Below are positions 1-8,206 of a stretch of DNA of 64,000 nt, piece by piece. The stretch's first letter is position 1; every line of letters begins with the position of its first letter. The notes under the pieces were generated by a model. That model worked only from the letters and a program-made list of their open reading frames with translations. It was not told where the DNA came from and did no database searches. The position numbers and the translations under genes were made by a program. This stretch comes from Spirosoma sordidisoli (GTDB lineage Bacteria; Bacteroidota; Bacteroidia; Cytophagales; Spirosomataceae): NCBI RefSeq assembly GCF_004138325.1, contig NZ_SBLB01000007.1:215947-279946 (forward strand), written 5' to 3'.

Positions 1-164
1 GGGGCGTAACCTATACCGTAAAAGACGGGGTGGTCTACGACGCCAAAAAACTCCTGGCCGACGTGCGCAAACTCGTTGCCGACGCCAAGGAGAAAGAAGG
101 CTTCGAAATCACCCAGCCCGGCCAGCCCGCCAAAGCCAGTAAAGTAGGTGGGGGTAAAAACTAG
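1..164 (+). CDS. Amidohydrolase family protein, C-terminal fragment (5' end outside window)
   Basis: Reading from base 3, the frame is open to a TAG stop at 162-164 and encodes about 53 residues. The segment contains VKDGVVYDAKKLLADV followed by a charged helix and a short polar tail. This resembles the C-terminal end of imidazolonepropionase-like amidohydrolases, which close with a beta strand (xDGxVYD) and a helix. The catalytic part lies upstream of the window, so metal ligands and signal peptide cannot be checked. The family call rests on the tail alone and is tentative. A perfect hairpin follows 21 bases after the stop. Confidence 0.55.
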   Translation, partial: GVTYTVKDGVVYDAKKLLADVRKLVADAKEKEGFEITQPGQPAKASKVGGGKN

Positions 165-185
165 CCAGCACTTGTATTCAGCCAC

Positions 186-226
186 ATGAGCAGGGCCAGC
201 CGGACAATCCGGCTGGCCCTGCTCAT
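186..226 (+). terminator. Hairpin terminator after the amidohydrolase
   Basis: Perfect 18-bp inverted repeat (arms 186-203 and 209-226) with a 5-base loop. No clear T-tract follows on the plus strand. It lies between two convergent genes and could serve both. Confidence 0.65.
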
Positions 227-337
227 TGCTATCGTGCTCTGTAAATGAGCAATCCAGCGTGAGTTAAGGATGATAAAAATAAGTAGCTGACAGCTAGTTG
301 TTTACTTGCGAATCTACTCGTAATTCGCGTTAGCCCG

Positions 338-853
338 TTAAAGGCTAAACGCGATCAGGCTGCCCGGGTTTGAGCTAACCACCTGAAGCTCGTTGGAAAC
401 CAGCCGGCTCGGGTAGACAGCGTCACTCCCTCGGTCAAGGCGGATCTGAAATATATAGCCATCCTTCACCGCCACGGCGTTTGTAATCCTGAAGCTGCCG
501 GCTCGGCGACCCAAGTCCTGATCTACGGAATACAGATTTAGCCAGGGAGCTGACAGGACTGAGGCTTTGGCTACAAAATAAAAAACATAAATATCCGGGA
601 TACTGGTACCTCGACCAGATGGGATTGGGATAAAAGCCTGAGCTATTCCTTTGCGGGTATAGTGCTGCTCCATCAGAACCGTTGCTTTGCTGCCTTTTAT
701 AAAATCGCGCAAAACGGTCTGGCAACTCCGCAGCGTCTCGGTCGTGTCGACGCTGGCGAAGTCAATGGCGGACTGCCCATAAGCCCTTGGGGCGAGTAGG
801 GGGCTAAGCAGGAAAAGGCAGGCCCAAAGCGAGTGGTTCAGTAGTTGTTTCAT
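338..853 (-). CDS. Exported protein of unknown function
   Basis: 171 residues. The N-terminus has a classical signal peptide (a few polar residues, then LWACLFLLSPLLA, and a likely cleavage near AYGQS around residue 27). The mature part is about 145 residues with alternating polar and hydrophobic segments suggesting a beta-rich periplasmic or surface domain. It has two isolated cysteines at most and no lipobox. I do not recognise a family. It is transcribed toward the amidohydrolase end and is isolated from its neighbours by about 170 and 250 bases. Start chosen as the ATG in front of the signal peptide. Confidence 0.6.
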   Translation of the reverse strand: MKQLLNHSLWACLFLLSPLLAPRAYGQSAIDFASVDTTETLRSCQTVLRDFIKGSKATVLMEQHYTRKGIAQAFIPIPSGRGTSIPDIYVFYFVAKASVLSAPWLNLYSVDQDLGRRAGSFRITNAVAVKDGYIFQIRLDRGSDAVYPSRLVSNELQVVSSNPGSLIAFSL

Positions 854-1034
854 GTTGTGAATAGAATAAATGGTGTAAGCCTGTACCGAGCCGATATACC
901 CGTTCGTCAGTATAGCCAGTAACTCACCTGAACGAAGAATGTTTCTGATAAAGATACGTGTTCACGGCTGATAAACAACGGGTTCGGTCAATTGGGTCTG
1001 CACCAGCTTTGGATACCCGATGCCCTTTAATAGA

Positions 1035-1070
1035 CTCGCTTTTGTCATTCCCAGGAATGACAAAAGCGAG
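1035..1070 (-). terminator. Terminator of the M28 peptidase gene
   Basis: Perfect 17-bp inverted repeat (1035-1051 and 1054-1070), with an effective loop of about 6 bases, 30 bases beyond the stop of the minus-strand peptidase gene. The T-tract is weak. Confidence 0.7.
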
Positions 1071-1099
1071 GGTTTATAACCAGATCAACTACCTGAAAC

Positions 1100-2695
1100 T
1101 TACTGTTTGTTGCTGTCGACGGCCAGGCGCTGGTCGCGGTTGGCGATGTCCCAGGCGGTATAGAAAACGAGCCGGGCCGACTTTTCGGCGAGTTTGAAGT
1201 CGATCTTCTCAACGTCGTCCGTGGGGCGGTGGTAGTCGGCGTGGAGGCCGTTGAAATAGAAGATGATGGGTATTTTGTGCTTGGCGAAGTTGTAGTGGTC
1301 CGAGCGGTAGTAGATGCGCTGCGAGTCTTTCGGATCGTTGTATTTATAATCCAGCTCCATACCGATGTACTTCTTGTTCGTCTCCTCGCTGATTTTATGC
1401 AGGTCTGACGAGAGCTTGTCGGAACCGATTACGTAGATATAGTTGTCCGACTTGCCCTGGTGCAGATCATCGACGCGGCCTACCATATCGATGTTCAGAT
1501 CGCTGACCGTTTTTTCCAGCGGAATAACGGGGCTCATGTCGGCATAGTATTCGGAGCCGAGCAGCCCTTTCTCCTCACCCGATACGGTCAGGAACAGGAT
1601 CGACCGGCGGGGGCCTTTACCGGCGGCTTTGGCTTTGGCAAACGCCTGCGCAATCTCCAGCACCGATACCGTTCCTGAGCCGTCGTCGTTGGCGCCGTTG
1701 TTGATCTGCCCGTCGGCGCTGATACCGATGTGGTCGTAGTGCGACGAGATGATCAGCACTTCGTCTTTTTTGTCGGTGCCTTCAATAAAGCCCAGTACGT
1801 TCGAGGCCTGGGTTTTTTCATCGACCCGGTCGGCCTTGACGGCTACCGTACCCGCCAGCGACGAGGCTACGGGCTTCTGGGCCTGCGCGATCTGGGTGGC
1901 GGTCTGGGTCAGGGTAGCCGCCGAGGTATTGAGCAGCGCAGCCCCCATGTCGGACGAGATCAGGAATACGCCGACCGAGCCTACGTTTTCGGCGCCGGGT
2001 TTGAGGCTGAGCCGGTTGAAGCGGTTCTGCATGACGCTGCGCTGGGCCAGCAGCTGTTTGAACGCGTCGGCCGATTCAGCCGCGATGATGAACAGCTGAG
2101 CCGCTCCTTTTTCTTTGGCCAGCAGACTCTTGGCCCGCCAGCCGTTGGGGCCACCCCATTTGGAGGCATCGGTGGTGCCGCTGATCAGGCGTTTGCCGTC
2201 GCTGGCTTTAGGTTCGTCGTCGAAAATGACAACGGCTTTGCCTTTTACGTCCTTCCCCGCGTAGTCGTCGTAGTTGGTGTCGCTGATGCCGTAGCCGGCC
2301 AGCACGGTTTCGTAGCTGGTTTCGGTCGGGAGGTACAGCAGGCCGTTGGGCATGAAGTCTTTCAGGGACTCGAACCGTTTGCCACCGGCGCTGACGTACA
2401 GGTCGCCCCATGATTTTTTGTAGAGCGTATACGGCTGCTGGTAGTCGAGTTTACCGCTTTCGGTTTTGACGAGGGGTTTCAGCCCCAGGGCAGCAAACTG
2501 ACCGGCAATGTACTCGGCGGCTTTGCGCTGACCGCGGGTGCCGGTTTCGCGGCCTTCCATATCGTCGGCCGCCAGAATGCGGAGGTGTTTTTCGAGGTCA
2601 GCCGCCGTAATGGTCGTGGCAAACTTTTCCTGCGCCATACTCGCCAGCGGCAGGCTAATCAGGCCCGCTGCCAGCGTTAGTTGTTGAATGGTCAT
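1100..2695 (-). CDS. M28 family zinc metallopeptidase with PA-like insert
   Basis: 531-residue exported aminopeptidase-type enzyme. The signal peptide covers about residues 1-21 (ends SMAQ). Family M28 ligands are visible in order: SHYDHIG with H319, NGANDDGSG (bridging Asp), GEEKGLLGSE (catalytic Glu pair), NIDMVG (Asp), and a C-terminal H in ADYHRPTDD. The region between about residues 130 and 280 fits a PA-type inserted domain often found in these enzymes. It likely acts in the periplasm or outside the cell, removing N-terminal residues from peptides. The gene stands alone and is followed by a strong hairpin. All catalytic residues expected for the family appear present, so it is probably active. 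Substrate cannot be inferred. Confidence 0.93.
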   Translation of the reverse strand: MTIQQLTLAAGLISLPLASMAQEKFATTITAADLEKHLRILAADDMEGRETGTRGQRKAAEYIAGQFAALGLKPLVKTESGKLDYQQPYTLYKKSWGDLYVSAGGKRFESLKDFMPNGLLYLPTETSYETVLAGYGISDTNYDDYAGKDVKGKAVVIFDDEPKASDGKRLISGTTDASKWGGPNGWRAKSLLAKEKGAAQLFIIAAESADAFKQLLAQRSVMQNRFNRLSLKPGAENVGSVGVFLISSDMGAALLNTSAATLTQTATQIAQAQKPVASSLAGTVAVKADRVDEKTQASNVLGFIEGTDKKDEVLIISSHYDHIGISADGQINNGANDDGSGTVSVLEIAQAFAKAKAAGKGPRRSILFLTVSGEEKGLLGSEYYADMSPVIPLEKTVSDLNIDMVGRVDDLHQGKSDNYIYVIGSDKLSSDLHKISEETNKKYIGMELDYKYNDPKDSQRIYYRSDHYNFAKHKIPIIFYFNGLHADYHRPTDDVEKIDFKLAEKSARLVFYTAWDIANRDQRLAVDSNKQ

Positions 2696-2780
2696 TGAAC
2701 GGATTGGTTGAAAAATATGGCTTCAATATACGACGGAGCGCCGACAAATAGGGACACCCGCCGGTAAGCCCGCTGTTTTC

Positions 2781-3800
2781 TTAGCCTTCCAGTCCATTGG
2801 TCTGCGGGCGGGTTTGTATGAGTATCGGCACAATCAGGAAGCTGATGCCACTGAGCAGGAGGGAGTACCCGATCTGAACAGCATGAATAAATGTAGCGAC
2901 GATAACGCCCTCAGGCTCGTTCAGGCCATAGAGCATCAGCACCCGGCTAACCAGAAAATGATAGGTGCCGAGTCCGCCCTGCGTCGGTACGGCCAGTCCG
3001 CCGAGCGAGCTAACCGTCAGGATAGTCAGGGCTGCGGTGGGCGGCAGGGCGCTGGTTCGGGCGGAGGCCAGGAAGAGGACGTAGGTAACCGACCCGATCA
3101 GGACGTAGCTGAGTACCGTCAGGCCGATGAACAAACCCGGCTGCCGGAGCCGGCGAATGCCCAGGAAACCCTGCCCCACGGAGCGGCCAACGCCCAGCAG
3201 CCGGGCCGTCAGCCAATGCTGCCGTATGGCCGGCGTTCGGGCCAGCCAGTAAACCAGGCCCGCTGCAACCAGCCCCGTCAGTACGCCCAACCCCACCCAC
3301 AGGCCCGTGTCGGTTCGGATGGAAACGCGGGTGAGTGACGGCCCCAGCAGATCGAGCAGATACTGGCCTGCCCGGTTGAACTCGAGTAACAAGGTGAGGC
3401 CGATGAGTACACCCAGCATGAGAATATCGATAACGCGCTCGGCAACTACCGACCCGATCCCCTGCGCCAGGGGTATGCCGTCGGTGCGTTGAAGGGTGCC
3501 GCACCGGGTCAGCTCACCCGCGCCGGGAATGATCATACTCGCCATGGCCCCCGCCAGCAGGGCTACGGCTGTTCGGAACAACGTTGGCCGGTAGCCCAGC
3601 GCCTGGAGTGTCAGTTGCCAGCGGGCCGCCCGGAGCAGGTAAAACCCTACAATCAGCGCGCCCGCCAGGGCCAGCCATCGACTGTCGGCCTGCCGGAACT
3701 GAGCCGCCAGATCGGTAAGCGGAATGCCGTCCAGCACGTACCACAGCAGTCCGATGGCCAATCCAATCGGGATGATCTGCCGGACAATAGCCTTCTTCAT
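2781..3800 (-). CDS. Flippase-like/lysylphosphatidylglycerol synthase TM-domain family protein (UPF0104)
   Basis: 339-residue integral membrane protein with about eight hydrophobic segments spread over the whole length. The pattern GAMASMIIPGAGELTRC followed by a charged stretch and VVAERVIDI is typical of the transmembrane domain family that includes the MprF flippase part and uncharacterised UPF0104 proteins. The soluble aminoacyl-transferase half of MprF is missing, as is usual for this family in Bacteroidota. Members are thought to move lipids or lipid-linked molecules across the inner membrane. It is divergent from the first glycan block at 3931, which suggests but does not prove a role with lipid-linked sugars. 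Confidence 0.85.
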   Translation of the reverse strand: MKKAIVRQIIPIGLAIGLLWYVLDGIPLTDLAAQFRQADSRWLALAGALIVGFYLLRAARWQLTLQALGYRPTLFRTAVALLAGAMASMIIPGAGELTRCGTLQRTDGIPLAQGIGSVVAERVIDILMLGVLIGLTLLLEFNRAGQYLLDLLGPSLTRVSIRTDTGLWVGLGVLTGLVAAGLVYWLARTPAIRQHWLTARLLGVGRSVGQGFLGIRRLRQPGLFIGLTVLSYVLIGSVTYVLFLASARTSALPPTAALTILTVSSLGGLAVPTQGGLGTYHFLVSRVLMLYGLNEPEGVIVATFIHAVQIGYSLLLSGISFLIVPILIQTRPQTNGLEG

Positions 3801-3864
3801 GCGGGCAAATTAGGTAAATTTGTAAACAGACAACCCGTAGCTGGTAGAACTGGCACGGTATTAG

Positions 3865-3872
3865 TAGTTTTG
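3865..3872 (+). promoter_or_regulatory. Candidate -7 element for the glycan operon
   Basis: TAGTTTTG fits the Bacteroidota -7 consensus TAnnTTTG and lies 59 bases before the ATG at 3931. A second match, TAAATTTG, is at 3815-3822. Neither has a convincing -33 element at the usual distance, so the choice is open. Confidence 0.35.
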
Positions 3873-3930
3873 ATTTTTGCGTAACTACCGTTATCGCTCA
3901 ACCCGTACAATAATCCTTCCGTAGCCTCTC

Positions 3931-6021
3931 ATGTCGAAAAAAAGGAAAGGGTCGCCCGGTGGACCGGCAACGCCTTCGCCCAGCCGACCTGCCCAGCCAC
4001 CATCACCCGTACAATCCGCAGGGGTCCGTTCAGAACTTGTTGGGCCAGCCGTTGCTCAGGCCCTGTCTGACACCAGCCGTCCGTTTGAACTGATCCGCTT
4101 CGACAAGCGGTTGAAATGGTACCTGGGCCTTTGCGCAGCCCTGTTCGTGTTGATCACGCTGGCTAAAATTCATCCCATTTCACTGGCCATGTGGAATGAC
4201 CTGATGCCCGACGGGAGCAATCCGAAGCGGGGGCTCATTTCCGGCCAGCCGCGCCGGATCCGGATGGATGATTACGCGGTAGGAACACCCTGGATTTTAT
4301 CGCAGGCCAACAAAGGGTTTCCTACAGTCAATGAAACGATAGGGGGGGAGCACGCACCCATTCTGGTGACGCCAACCCATCATTTCAGCGAGATTTTCCG
4401 GCCCGACCACTGGGGTTTCTTCGTTTTGCCTATTGACCAGGCTTACGCGTGGCTCTATAACTCACGGGCTTTTATGGCTATTGTCGGGGCTACGCTGATG
4501 CTGTTGCTGCTGACCCGCAATAATTTCTGGCTCTCCATATTTGGCAGTATATGGCTTTTTTATTCGTCCGGAACAGTATCCTGGTCGTTTATTCCTGCTC
4601 CGCTCATTGCCGGCACCAGCTTTATCTTCGTAGCTACGGTTTACCTGCTTTACGGCAAAAATCGAACTCAGGTGCTGGTGGCGTCGGTAGCGCTGGCCTG
4701 GCTGCTGATGGTCTACGCCCTGATCCTGTACCCGCCCTATCAGGTACCGCTGGGGTATGTGCTGCTCTTTCTGCTGATCGGTTATTTCATAAACAACTGG
4801 GATGTAAAACGGCTTTTCAGCAACTGGCCGGTGAAACTGACCGGTGGACTGCTGTCGCTGGCTGTGCTGGGCCTGGCTTTCTGGGCGTTCTACGTTGACG
4901 TGAAGCCAACGCTCAATGCCATTATGAATACCGTTTATCCGGGCAAGCGTAGTGAGTTGGGCGGAACGGGTTTTGTTGCCAACTGGTTCTCGGAGTTTTT
5001 CCGCTGGCAGATCGAAGATACGAAATTTCCGTCTAACTGGCTCAATCACTGCGAGTTGTCTCATTATATCACCTTCGCGCCCCTGATTATTCCCTTATCG
5101 CTCGTGGCTTTTGCTATGAGCCGGAAGATCGACTGGACCGTGTTGCTCCTGAGTGTGTTTGTCGTAATTGGGTATGTCTGGATCGAAGTCGGATTTCCTG
5201 AATGGCTGGCTAAACTTACCCTTCTGAACATGAGTCCTACCCGCCGTACACAAATTCCGTTTGGTATTGGTAATGTGTTACTTACGGTTCTGTATCTGCA
5301 TTATCTGACGACTATCGATATCAAGCAGAATAAGGTATATACCGGCGCAGGCATAGCTGCGGTGCTGGGCTTCATGATCTACGCGGCTAACCTGAACGTA
5401 GCTGATTCGGCTGGTTTTTTCAGGCTAAACCAACTCATCATACCGATTGTGTTTTTCACGGTTCTGGGTTCGCTGCTGCTGTTTACCTGGCAACCGGCTT
5501 ACCGGAATCTGATGTTTGGCGCCGGTATTCTGGTGTTCCTGCTGCCCAACCTGCGGCTCAACCCCGTCTCGAAAGGCTTGACGCCTATAACGGATCATGT
5601 GCTGTACCGCACCGTTCAGGATATTCACAAACAGGACCCGGCCGGGAAATGGGCTGTGTTTGGCGGACAGTTTGTCTCCTACCTGATAACCGCTACCGGG
5701 GTCGATTTGCTGAGCGGGGTGAAATACATTCCGCCCCGTACTACGTTGAAGGTACTGGACCCGACCATGAAGCGCGACTCGGCCTATAACCGCTACGCCC
5801 ATACGATCTATAATTCGTACATCGACGGAAAAGACTCCGTTATCATTCAGAATACGTTTGAAGACGGCTACGTGGTGGCTATGGACCCGTGTTCGCCCCG
5901 CTTCAAACAGCTCAACGTGAAATACATCGTGTTCGACAAACAGCCGCAACCAGTTGAAACACGGTGTATGAAACTAGTGACGACGCTGGGGTCCATTCAG
6001 ATATACCGTATCAACGAATAA
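3931..6021 (+). CDS. Large multi-pass membrane protein with soluble C-terminal domain
   Basis: 696 residues. A Pro/Ser-rich polar N-terminus (about 1-65) precedes a first membrane segment (WYLGLCAALFVLITLA), then about ten or eleven further hydrophobic segments to about residue 545. The last 150 residues are soluble and end in a strand-rich motif (LNVKYIVFDK). This layout resembles YfhO/GT39-like bacterial glycosylation membrane proteins, but I cannot identify a DD or DE catalytic motif with confidence. It is the first gene of a tight plus-strand set (3931-8202) with a GT2 enzyme five bases downstream. A role in polysaccharide assembly or lipid-sugar transfer is inferred from context. Confidence 0.75.
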   Translation: MSKKRKGSPGGPATPSPSRPAQPPSPVQSAGVRSELVGPAVAQALSDTSRPFELIRFDKRLKWYLGLCAALFVLITLAKIHPISLAMWNDLMPDGSNPKRGLISGQPRRIRMDDYAVGTPWILSQANKGFPTVNETIGGEHAPILVTPTHHFSEIFRPDHWGFFVLPIDQAYAWLYNSRAFMAIVGATLMLLLLTRNNFWLSIFGSIWLFYSSGTVSWSFIPAPLIAGTSFIFVATVYLLYGKNRTQVLVASVALAWLLMVYALILYPPYQVPLGYVLLFLLIGYFINNWDVKRLFSNWPVKLTGGLLSLAVLGLAFWAFYVDVKPTLNAIMNTVYPGKRSELGGTGFVANWFSEFFRWQIEDTKFPSNWLNHCELSHYITFAPLIIPLSLVAFAMSRKIDWTVLLLSVFVVIGYVWIEVGFPEWLAKLTLLNMSPTRRTQIPFGIGNVLLTVLYLHYLTTIDIKQNKVYTGAGIAAVLGFMIYAANLNVADSAGFFRLNQLIIPIVFFTVLGSLLLFTWQPAYRNLMFGAGILVFLLPNLRLNPVSKGLTPITDHVLYRTVQDIHKQDPAGKWAVFGGQFVSYLITATGVDLLSGVKYIPPRTTLKVLDPTMKRDSAYNRYAHTIYNSYIDGKDSVIIQNTFEDGYVVAMDPCSPRFKQLNVKYIVFDKQPQPVETRCMKLVTTLGSIQIYRINE

Positions 6022-6026
6022 GGCCT

Positions 6027-6794
6027 ATGAACGCTGTCGATTTTCGGGTGTTGGCCGTGGTGCCGTGTTTCAACGAACAGGCGGCCATCGCTACTGTTGT
6101 TGACGAAATCAACCGGGTGAAACGCCGACACGGACTAAACCTGGATGTGCTGGTGGTAAACGACCAGTCGACGGATGATTCACTGGCCATCATTCAGACG
6201 CTGGAATGCCTCTACCTGAATCTTCCTGTCAATCTGGGCATTGGCGGGGCTATGCACGCAGGCTACAAGTACGCCTTTCGGCAGGGCTACGACATTGCCG
6301 TACAGATAGATGGCGATGGGCAACACCCGGCCGGCGAATTGCTGAAAATACTGGAGCCGATTTTTGCCGACAAAGCCGATGTCGTAATCGGGTCCCGTTT
6401 TCTGGAGCGTACCGGCTTTCAGTCGACCTACGTTCGTCGGCTGGGAATTCGGTATTTCCGGTGGCTCAACCAGTTACTGATCGGAACGTCTATTCACGAT
6501 AGTACGTCCGGATTTCGGGCTTTCAACCGGCGCACCATCTGCATCACGAATAGCTATTACCCCGACGAGTACCCTGAGCCGGAGTCGATTGTTCAGTTTG
6601 GTCTACACAAACTACGCATACTCGAGGTTCCGGTCGTGATGCGCGAGCGGCAGGGCGGCACGTCATCCATCACGATGGTCAAATCTATTTACTACATGTT
6701 CAAAGTAACAATGGCGACGTTATTCGTGTATATTCGATTACAGAACAAACAACGCACGCATGGAATCATTACCGATTGTCATTCAGATACTTAG
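6027..6794 (+). CDS. Glycosyltransferase family 2, dolichol-phosphate mannosyltransferase-like
   Basis: 255 residues from the ATG at 6027. A longer in-frame start at 5964 would overlap the preceding gene and adds residues unlike the family. GT-A fold motifs are clear: VVPCFNEQAAIATVVDEI at the N-terminus, QIDGDGQHP as the metal/nucleotide DxD region, GSRFLERTG, and DSTSGFRAFNR. It has no C-terminal membrane helices, so it is probably a soluble or peripheral enzyme that loads a sugar onto a polyprenyl phosphate. It begins 5 bases after the upstream stop and overlaps the DUF2304 gene by 35 bases, indicating translational coupling. Confidence 0.9.
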   Translation: MNAVDFRVLAVVPCFNEQAAIATVVDEINRVKRRHGLNLDVLVVNDQSTDDSLAIIQTLECLYLNLPVNLGIGGAMHAGYKYAFRQGYDIAVQIDGDGQHPAGELLKILEPIFADKADVVIGSRFLERTGFQSTYVRRLGIRYFRWLNQLLIGTSIHDSTSGFRAFNRRTICITNSYYPDEYPEPESIVQFGLHKLRILEVPVVMRERQGGTSSITMVKSIYYMFKVTMATLFVYIRLQNKQRTHGIITDCHSDT

Positions 6795-7161
6795 TCTGAT
6801 CGGGGCGCTGGGGTTCATGTACTTCATCACCCGGCTTATTGTCATGGGGAAGCTGCGGGAGGAGTACTCCTTCATCTGGATTGCCTGTACTATCATCCTG
6901 ATCGTTTTCTCCATCTGGCGGAAAGGGCTCGAACAGATCTCGCTGGCCCTGGGCGTTTTTTATCCGCCATCGCTGATTTTTCTGGCCGCTATTTTTGCAA
7001 TTATCATCTTTCTGGTTCACCTCTCCGTTGTCAATTCGAAGATGCAGCAATCGGTAAAAGAACTGACCCACGAAATAGCCTTTCTGCGGAAAGAACTGGC
7101 AGAGCTGCGTCAGAATGAGCCTCCGGTGTCGGTTGATATGCCACTCGTAACGGAACCTTAA
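6760..7161 (+). CDS. DUF2304 family membrane protein
   Basis: 133 residues with three hydrophobic helices (about 5-25, 35-55, 68-90) and a C-terminal coiled coil (VKELTHEIAFLRKELAEL). Length and the sequence between helices 1 and 2 (REEYSFIWI) match DUF2304. Genes of this family usually sit beside DPM1-like GT2 genes, as here, where it overlaps the GT2 gene by 35 bases. A plausible role is membrane anchoring or regulation of the transferase, but no function is established from the sequence. Confidence 0.88.
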   Translation: MESLPIVIQILSLIGALGFMYFITRLIVMGKLREEYSFIWIACTIILIVFSIWRKGLEQISLALGVFYPPSLIFLAAIFAIIIFLVHLSVVNSKMQQSVKELTHEIAFLRKELAELRQNEPPVSVDMPLVTEP

Positions 7162-7170
7162 CGTACGCTC

Positions 7171-8202
7171 GTGACAGCACCTCCGTTGCCAGAACTCAGT
7201 ATCGTTATTGTTGCCTATAATAGTCTTGCCGACCTCAGCCGTTGTTTACCTACCCTGGCCCGAGCGGCCAGGAACCTGGCACACGAGGTCATTCTCGTCG
7301 ACAACTACGGCCACGATCACCTCGCCGACTGGGTAAAAACGCATTATCCGGCCGGTCGATTCATCGCCAATCCCGTTAACTCAGGGTATGCGGGGGGTAA
7401 TAATCTGGGTATCGGTCAGGCAACCGGCACCTGGACGCTGCTGCTCAATCCAGATACCGAACTCGAACCGGACAGCCTTGACCGGCTGATGGCTACGGCC
7501 CGCCAGAACCCCGACGCGTTCATTACGCCCAAGCTCCTCAACCCAGACGGTACTATCAACGCCTGTGGTAACCAGATGCAGTACACGGGCGTTACCAGCT
7601 GCCGGGGGCTGAACCAACCCGCGTCGGCCTACGTAGCCATCGAGGAGGTGCCACTGCTATCGGGCGCTGCGCTGCTGGCTCCCACCCGGGCGCTGCGTGA
7701 ACTGGGGGGCTTCGAGGAGAGTTACTTCATGTACTTCGAGGATACCGATCTTTCGCTCCGCGCCCGGCTGGCAGCCTATACGCTACTCTGCGAACCCAGG
7801 GCGGTCATAACCCATTATTACCGGCTAGGTATGTCGCCCGATAAGTTCTATTACCTGGAGCGAAACCGGTTATTGACATTTCTGCGGGTGTTTTCCAGGT
7901 CGACGCTGATGCGCTTACTGCCCGCTCTGCTGCTGACCGAAGCTCTCATGTGGAGCTTTACCCTACGGGGCGTTTCGTACATGAGCGCCCGATTCAGGGC
8001 TTACCAGTGGATCTGGCAGCACGGGGCGGTTATTCGAAAGCAACACCAGCAAATTCAACGTCAACGGCGCGTATCGGATCGGCAGGTATTGCAGAACAGT
8101 CTCGTTGCATTACCCTTCGACCAGTTGGTAGGCGGTGGAGTAGGGAAAGTCCTGAATGCCCTGCTTCAGCCCATCTACCGGCTTCTGCGTCCCCGCTTAT
8201 AG
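7171..8202 (+). CDS. Glycosyltransferase family 2, WbbL/rhamnosyltransferase-like
   Basis: 343 residues beginning with GTG, nine bases after the DUF2304 stop. Motifs: LSIVIVAYNSLADLSRC (nucleotide-sugar binding), LLNPDTELEPD (DxD equivalent), and MYFEDTDLSLRARL, the acidic catalytic signature of WbbL-type rhamnosyltransferases. The C-terminal 100 residues contain a hydrophobic segment and a basic tail, suggesting membrane association. It probably adds a deoxyhexose to a lipid-linked glycan. It is the last gene of the plus-strand set and meets the next gene tail to tail with a 4-base gap and no visible terminator. Confidence 0.9.
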   Translation: MTAPPLPELSIVIVAYNSLADLSRCLPTLARAARNLAHEVILVDNYGHDHLADWVKTHYPAGRFIANPVNSGYAGGNNLGIGQATGTWTLLLNPDTELEPDSLDRLMATARQNPDAFITPKLLNPDGTINACGNQMQYTGVTSCRGLNQPASAYVAIEEVPLLSGAALLAPTRALRELGGFEESYFMYFEDTDLSLRARLAAYTLLCEPRAVITHYYRLGMSPDKFYYLERNRLLTFLRVFSRSTLMRLLPALLLTEALMWSFTLRGVSYMSARFRAYQWIWQHGAVIRKQHQQIQRQRRVSDRQVLQNSLVALPFDQLVGGGVGKVLNALLQPIYRLLRPRL

Positions 8203-8206
8203 GCCA